Source: Cladopsammia gracilis (taxonomy: Eukaryota > Cnidaria > Anthozoa > Scleractinia > Dendrophylliidae). From it: a stretch of 64,000 nt of DNA. A model generated the notes under the pieces. The model searched no databases. It saw only the letters and a list, made by a program, of their open reading frames with translations, and was not told the origin of the DNA. The stretch lies in the NCBI GenBank assembly GCA_022457155.1, contig JAJGOT010000414.1, forward strand, positions 651,001-715,000. The letters run 5' to 3'. Each line of letters opens with the position of its first letter. Position 1 is the stretch's first letter. Positions 57,365 to 63,300 of the stretch are shown here, piece after piece. Made by a program: the position numbers and the translations under genes.

Positions 57365-60300
57365 TTATTTAGGCTGTGAAGAATTTGAAAATATAAAATA
57401 ATGGAGTTATCTTTCAACTTTGCCGTGTTTTTACTTTTATGACTTACTCTTTTTCTACTTCAAAAGCACAAACTCAATAATCTTAATCTCACCTTGTAAG
57501 AACTTTGACTTGGAGATACTTGCACAAGTCCTTGTTTCCACTCATCTCCCTGAGAACCTATTTTTTGCCACATCAAAGTCTTGTTCTTACTACCATCCTG
57601 AAAACAAAACTTAGTTGTCACAATTGAATTTACACCATTAATAAAGACAATTGGGGGTTTTCACTTATGTCATATGAAAATTCAGAAGCATAAACAACAG
57701 ATTTTGATTCCAAAATGTTTATGGAAGTGTAGAGAGTTTTTGAATGAGTATTAGACATTTTTAGTAAGAAATGTATTGAGTGGCCATCTTGGTGCTCTAT
57801 TTAAAGTCTTTATAACAACAAAAATCAAATCAAAATATATTGTATTTGCTATAAGTTCCATTAAATTGGCTTTCAAGCATTTATAATGCCAAAATAACTT
57901 TCAACTGGTTCAATTTTGCTTATTTCCATGGCTTATCTGAAATAGCGTGACGAGTTGCGTGACACATTTAAAATCTTTATAAATCGGAAGCAAAACACCG
58001 TTAAAACCTGAAATTTTTTGTTAAAGATTATAACACTGGTATTCACATACCATCTTAGAAACAGCTTTGTAGGATGTATGCTCTAGATTTTTAATTTTTT
58101 ATGACTTCATGTACAAACCCCCAATAGCCATGAACCAAACTTTTTGGTGACATGTATTTGCCACTACGGTTTTGTTTGTTACAAAAGGTGTTGAGCCAAC
58201 AACAAAAGATTTTCCATAAGGCACTTGTTATTGCCTTTGAATTTTTCAAGTTTTAAACTTGTGTGTGCTTGCTATTTGTCAAGACTAGCAAGTCCAACAA
58301 GCATTTTTAAAACAGAATACATCTTTAGAGTATTACTTCTGACAATGACAAACGGCAATTCCCACATATAAAAAGAAACCATTACGAGGAGACAAATCTC
58401 AAAAAATTTAAGTCATGTTCGATTCACCATAATCTGGAATAAGAATAAACAGAACAGTCTCTGAGAATTGTTTGTTTAGGCACACTTGCGCACAAATCTG
58501 TCAAAACATGTTTAAAATATGACAATAGCAGAATTTTAGTTTTCCAGTGGCTCCCAAATATTTTTATTCTGGAATATGTTCAATGGAATGCACCCTAAGG
58601 CAGGAATTTCAACTCTTATCATGCCTATATGATTGGTTGATGGAAGACTGTCCAAGAAAGTATGTAAGTGCCATCTGCTAAGAAGCAGCTGCTCTAAACC
58701 CAATCAAACAAACAAAATAACGTACTTTGACAATTTTACTTGTACATACCGTCATATACACATTGAGTGCATTCACATGTGGTCCAAACATGTGATACCA
58801 GAATATCACACAAGCATATACACCTGACTTTTGTATCGCAGGGCTGACTAATCCAGCAGTGTCGTTTGGTCGGCGTGGATATGAGGTCTCAATAAACATG
58901 TACCAGCCTTTTCCTAAAAGTAGGGTTTAGAATCATGTACAATCAAAGCTATAAATTATTTTCACCATGGCATCACTTTACTACAACTTCCAGAATTCAG
59001 TTTGTTTCTCCCTTCTTATTTAAAGTTTGAAATCCCAGTGCAGCTTAAATAACAACAGCCCCAATAAACATAAGAAAACAAAAAAAATTAAGATTTTGGC
59101 AGCTGTAGTAAATGATGCTACCATGAAAATGGCTTTTCAACAAGTGTTTGATAGTGCAGCTTACAGTAAGTTTGGATTGTTTGAACTGTAAATCACTTGC
59201 ATGGGATGGCCTGGTATGCCAGTCCATATAAAGTCTTGTTTAAGGACAACCAAATAATGCATAGAAATGTATTGAAACAAACCTGAACTGCCAATAGTGT
59301 GGTCATACTTTGGACCAGTACCAGATGATGCTGTGGCCCCTTGGTGACGAGTCCAGTTAAACTTGCCATAGGAAGCAAATGTCCACTTGCAAATTCCACT
59401 TTCAAAGTTACAGTCATTTCCTTGATTACCTATTCAACACAAAAACATTAAGTAAGCTTATTAATATTTCAGGTTCAATAAATAAACACAGTCTTGTATG
59501 TACTATTACATGTGGTATGTAAAAATGGCTTTAATTTATTTGTATCACATTAAAGGTCAAATGAACCAACAATTTGAATTTTTTTCTTTATCCATTTAAA
59601 CGTTAAAGGACACTAATAAAGCAAACTTACGCAAAAATTTTCCTTCCTGAGCCTTTAAGGAAGTTACATAGCTAAAAGTACGAAGATTTTACAAGGCTTC
59701 CCAAAAACGTTTCTGAAATGGCCGCGCACTACAAGTGGTAGGATTGGTAAGGATTGTGACGTCACTATTGGTGAGCCAACCTCATTCCCAGTGTCCTCTC
59801 TCTAGGCAAATACTGGGTATTCAAGCTTGTGTTTTTTCTTAAAACTTAAAGATTTCCACTGTTTTCGCATTGAAAATGACCGAGGAGCTCGAACCTGTGT
59901 TTTGGTAGGAAACGAAGAGCTTTGAGCGACGAAATATTGCTTCGAGAAACTTTATCTGTTTATACAATAGATTTTTTTAACGGAGTTAAGTTTTTTCAAT
60001 CCACCTCGCTAGGTAGTTTAGTGCAGGTTAACTTTTCCTGTCTGTCAATCATCTCCACTTACGCAGTAATTTTTGTGAAGGTAAACTGTTGAATTCATAG
60101 TGACGGCTTAAAATTTCAAATAGAGAAAAGAAAATTAACCGTCGTGAGTTCACGTTCTCCACAAAAACCTGTAATTTGATCATTTGACGTTGTTGTTTTG
60201 CAGGGAACGGCAAGGAAATGTACTAAAATATAAAACGCATGTGCAGGCATGCATTGTTTTCGCTCATTAAACCTATTGTTTTCAACTTCGAACCTTGACT

Positions 60301-63300
60301 GTTTTGAGATGGTCAATAGCGACGTCACTTTCCGACAATTTTCCCGACCACTCTACGATTATGAAGACCAAAAAGTCGCATTTTTCAACTTCCAATATCT
60401 CTGCAATGCTAAGTCAAATTAGTTTCAAACTTCAGAATATGTTTATTTGGTATTCATTAACCATATTGCATTAATATTGGATTAAAAGAAAAAATGTCAA
60501 ATTTTTGGTTCATTTGACCTTTAATCCACACCAATTATGAGCTCTGAAAGAAATGACAGGATGAAAATAAACCTGCTGGTTAAGAACCACATCGCAATTG
60601 GAGGTTGGGTACCCAGGGATAAACCTAAGCCAGTGGTGAGACCTCAACTCCAAGATGGGAAACTGCCCGAAAGGCTGGCACTGCCCACAACACAGCCATG
60701 AGGCTCCCCCCACCCACCCATCCCAGAGCACCTGACACACTGACCAAGTCAGTGGAAAGAAAAGGAAAAACAATTGACTTCTCCACACCACGTGAAATAA
60801 TGATGAATGTAGGAAGAACGACCCACTATGAGCCTGACCCCAAACCCAAAGACTGCTGACCCTGCGACTGCTAACAAGGCCAGCCGCTGACCTGTTATAT
60901 AGAAGGCTCACTACAATTTACCCTAGAATGTGTATGAAATAAACAAGCTACAAAAACTGCCATGCTGATACCATGCACAAAAATGCCACACTAAATGCCA
61001 CTCCAAACAAACACTAAACGCCATCAACATTCCACTGGCGCTAACTATACGCTACCAAACAAAACCATGCCAACACAATGATTGCTCCTAGTTGTTAACT
61101 GGGTTAAATCCATTAAACTTCATTAAAAAGCCTCAGCTCTCCCTGAGTCCACATTGGCTCTGAGCTTCCAGTTATTGGAAGGGTTTAAAGAAAAAGATTT
61201 TTCTTTATCCCCATGCTTGTGACAAAATAATCATCACTTTTATCATGTCACTATCACCTTTTTTGTTGAACTATTTCAATACATATTCTCAACAAATTGT
61301 CTGTGAATTTTGGGTTATGAAACAGAAATGGAACTCGCAACAGACCAAGTCTAACTTGTAGCAGCTAGTCTCTAGTCTAACTTGTAGCAGCTCCAAAGGT
61401 AAAGCGTTTGCACTGGAATTGTAGAGGTCATGGATTCAAACCCCCGAGGGAGAGGCCTGAAAATTGCTTTCAGGCTCAAATTGCAACTGCCCAGTTGCTG
61501 CAACTGTGATTATCTCTTTCTCTTCAATTCTTTCCTCTGCAGTTCATATGAATTTCTTTCATATGTATGTTAGTCTTTATATCTAAAAACCTTTCAATGC
61601 AGAGGTCCACATGACGCAGAAATTAAACTTGCTGGTAGTTGCCGGATCTTCCTTGTGAAAGATCTCGTGCCAGGCTTCACTTGAATCTGAAAATACAAAA
61701 CTGAATCCAAGCCCTGGTCCTGGCCCTGGCCCTGAGAAAGACTAGTTTTATTAGTCGAAACATTGGCCATTTAATAAATCTGCCCTTTTGTTGTAGTGCC
61801 AGCTTTGCATTCAGTTTTTTTTTATATCTGTTATCATGTTTATGAAGACAACTGTACCACAAAAGCATCACCTACCAATAGTAGTTGGTCTGACAGAAGA
61901 TGGAGTTGCTGGGATTGCAGTGGTCATTCCAGGAGGTGTTGCATCAGAAGGTTGCAGTGTGCAGCTTCCTGCACCAACAGTGAAGGTAATGTCATCAAGA
62001 GCAATGTCACCTGTATAGCTACTTCCCCGGATTCCTTCAAACACAACCTGTTGAAAAGAATTAATCAATTGTGAAGAAAAACATTGTAATCACCTCCTAA
62101 TTGTGCTAAAGTGCAAAATGTTTATGCAGGTTTATGCAAGTGCAAAATGTTTATGCACTTGTAACAAAATGTCAAGGAATTATCACCATTTGAACACAGA
62201 ATGGTTGCAATACTAGTGAATTTATAAACAATCCTTATAGCAATTATTATTAAACATAAATGGATATACATGAATCACCTCCTAATTGTGCTAAAGTGCA
62301 AAATGTTTATGCAGGTTTATGCAAGTGCAAAATGTTTATGCACTTGTAACAAAATGTCAAGGAATTATCACCATTTGAACACAGAATGGTTGCAATACTA
62401 GTGAATTTATAAACAATCCTTATAGCAATTATTATTAAACATAAATGGATATACATGAATGTAATCATACATGTAAACTGGGCATGTGAACTGCAGGTAT
62501 GGAATAAAATAAATAAAAATCTATGGCTATACTTTAATTAAACAATCATCTCAGATTATTATAATTGTCATCACCCTTAACCCTATTTTGCCTGGGGCGG
62601 GGAGGGGGGGGGCACAAAGTGCCCGCGCTAACTTTCAACATTCATAACTTCTTTAATATGTATTCAAATGCCATCAAACTTTGTGGCTTTTCCTTAAATT
62701 TATCTGGCAACAATTTTATGTGACATTTTATTGATCATGTGACTTGATGTTTCCATGGCAACACGATTTTGGCCGCTATGTTTTTTGAAATTTGCATATT
62801 TTTACCGTTGCATAAAGAAAAACAGTGTTTATTGGTATAACTTTTACATTTTTACGTCATTCACCGTTTATTTATTGGTTTGGATTAATTTTGAGTCAAT
62901 TTGGACGGTTTTTAAGAGGTTTTGAAAAATTTTAAAAATCCAAGATGGTGGATCCAAGATGGTGGCCGTATAACTAATTACCTAATAACTACATCATATG
63001 ACATCAATGTTCCATTGTGTGGACAACACAAAGGAGATAATTTTGGACGTACTATGTACCTTCTAGGTTTCATTGTCATAGCCTTAATGTTCTTGAAGTT
63101 GCAAGGGGGCCACATTATGGTTAAGCATAAATATACACTAGTTATGTAAATTAAAGCGATTTTTTTAGGGCATGGTCCACTAAGAATGAGTTGCAGTCCT
63201 AATGACAAGCCAAAGCAAAAGTGAAGTAAAAGAAGAAATCTGGCACATCTTGCCATGTAATTTGGAAAGTCAAAGAAGGGCTTACATAGTTATACATTGA

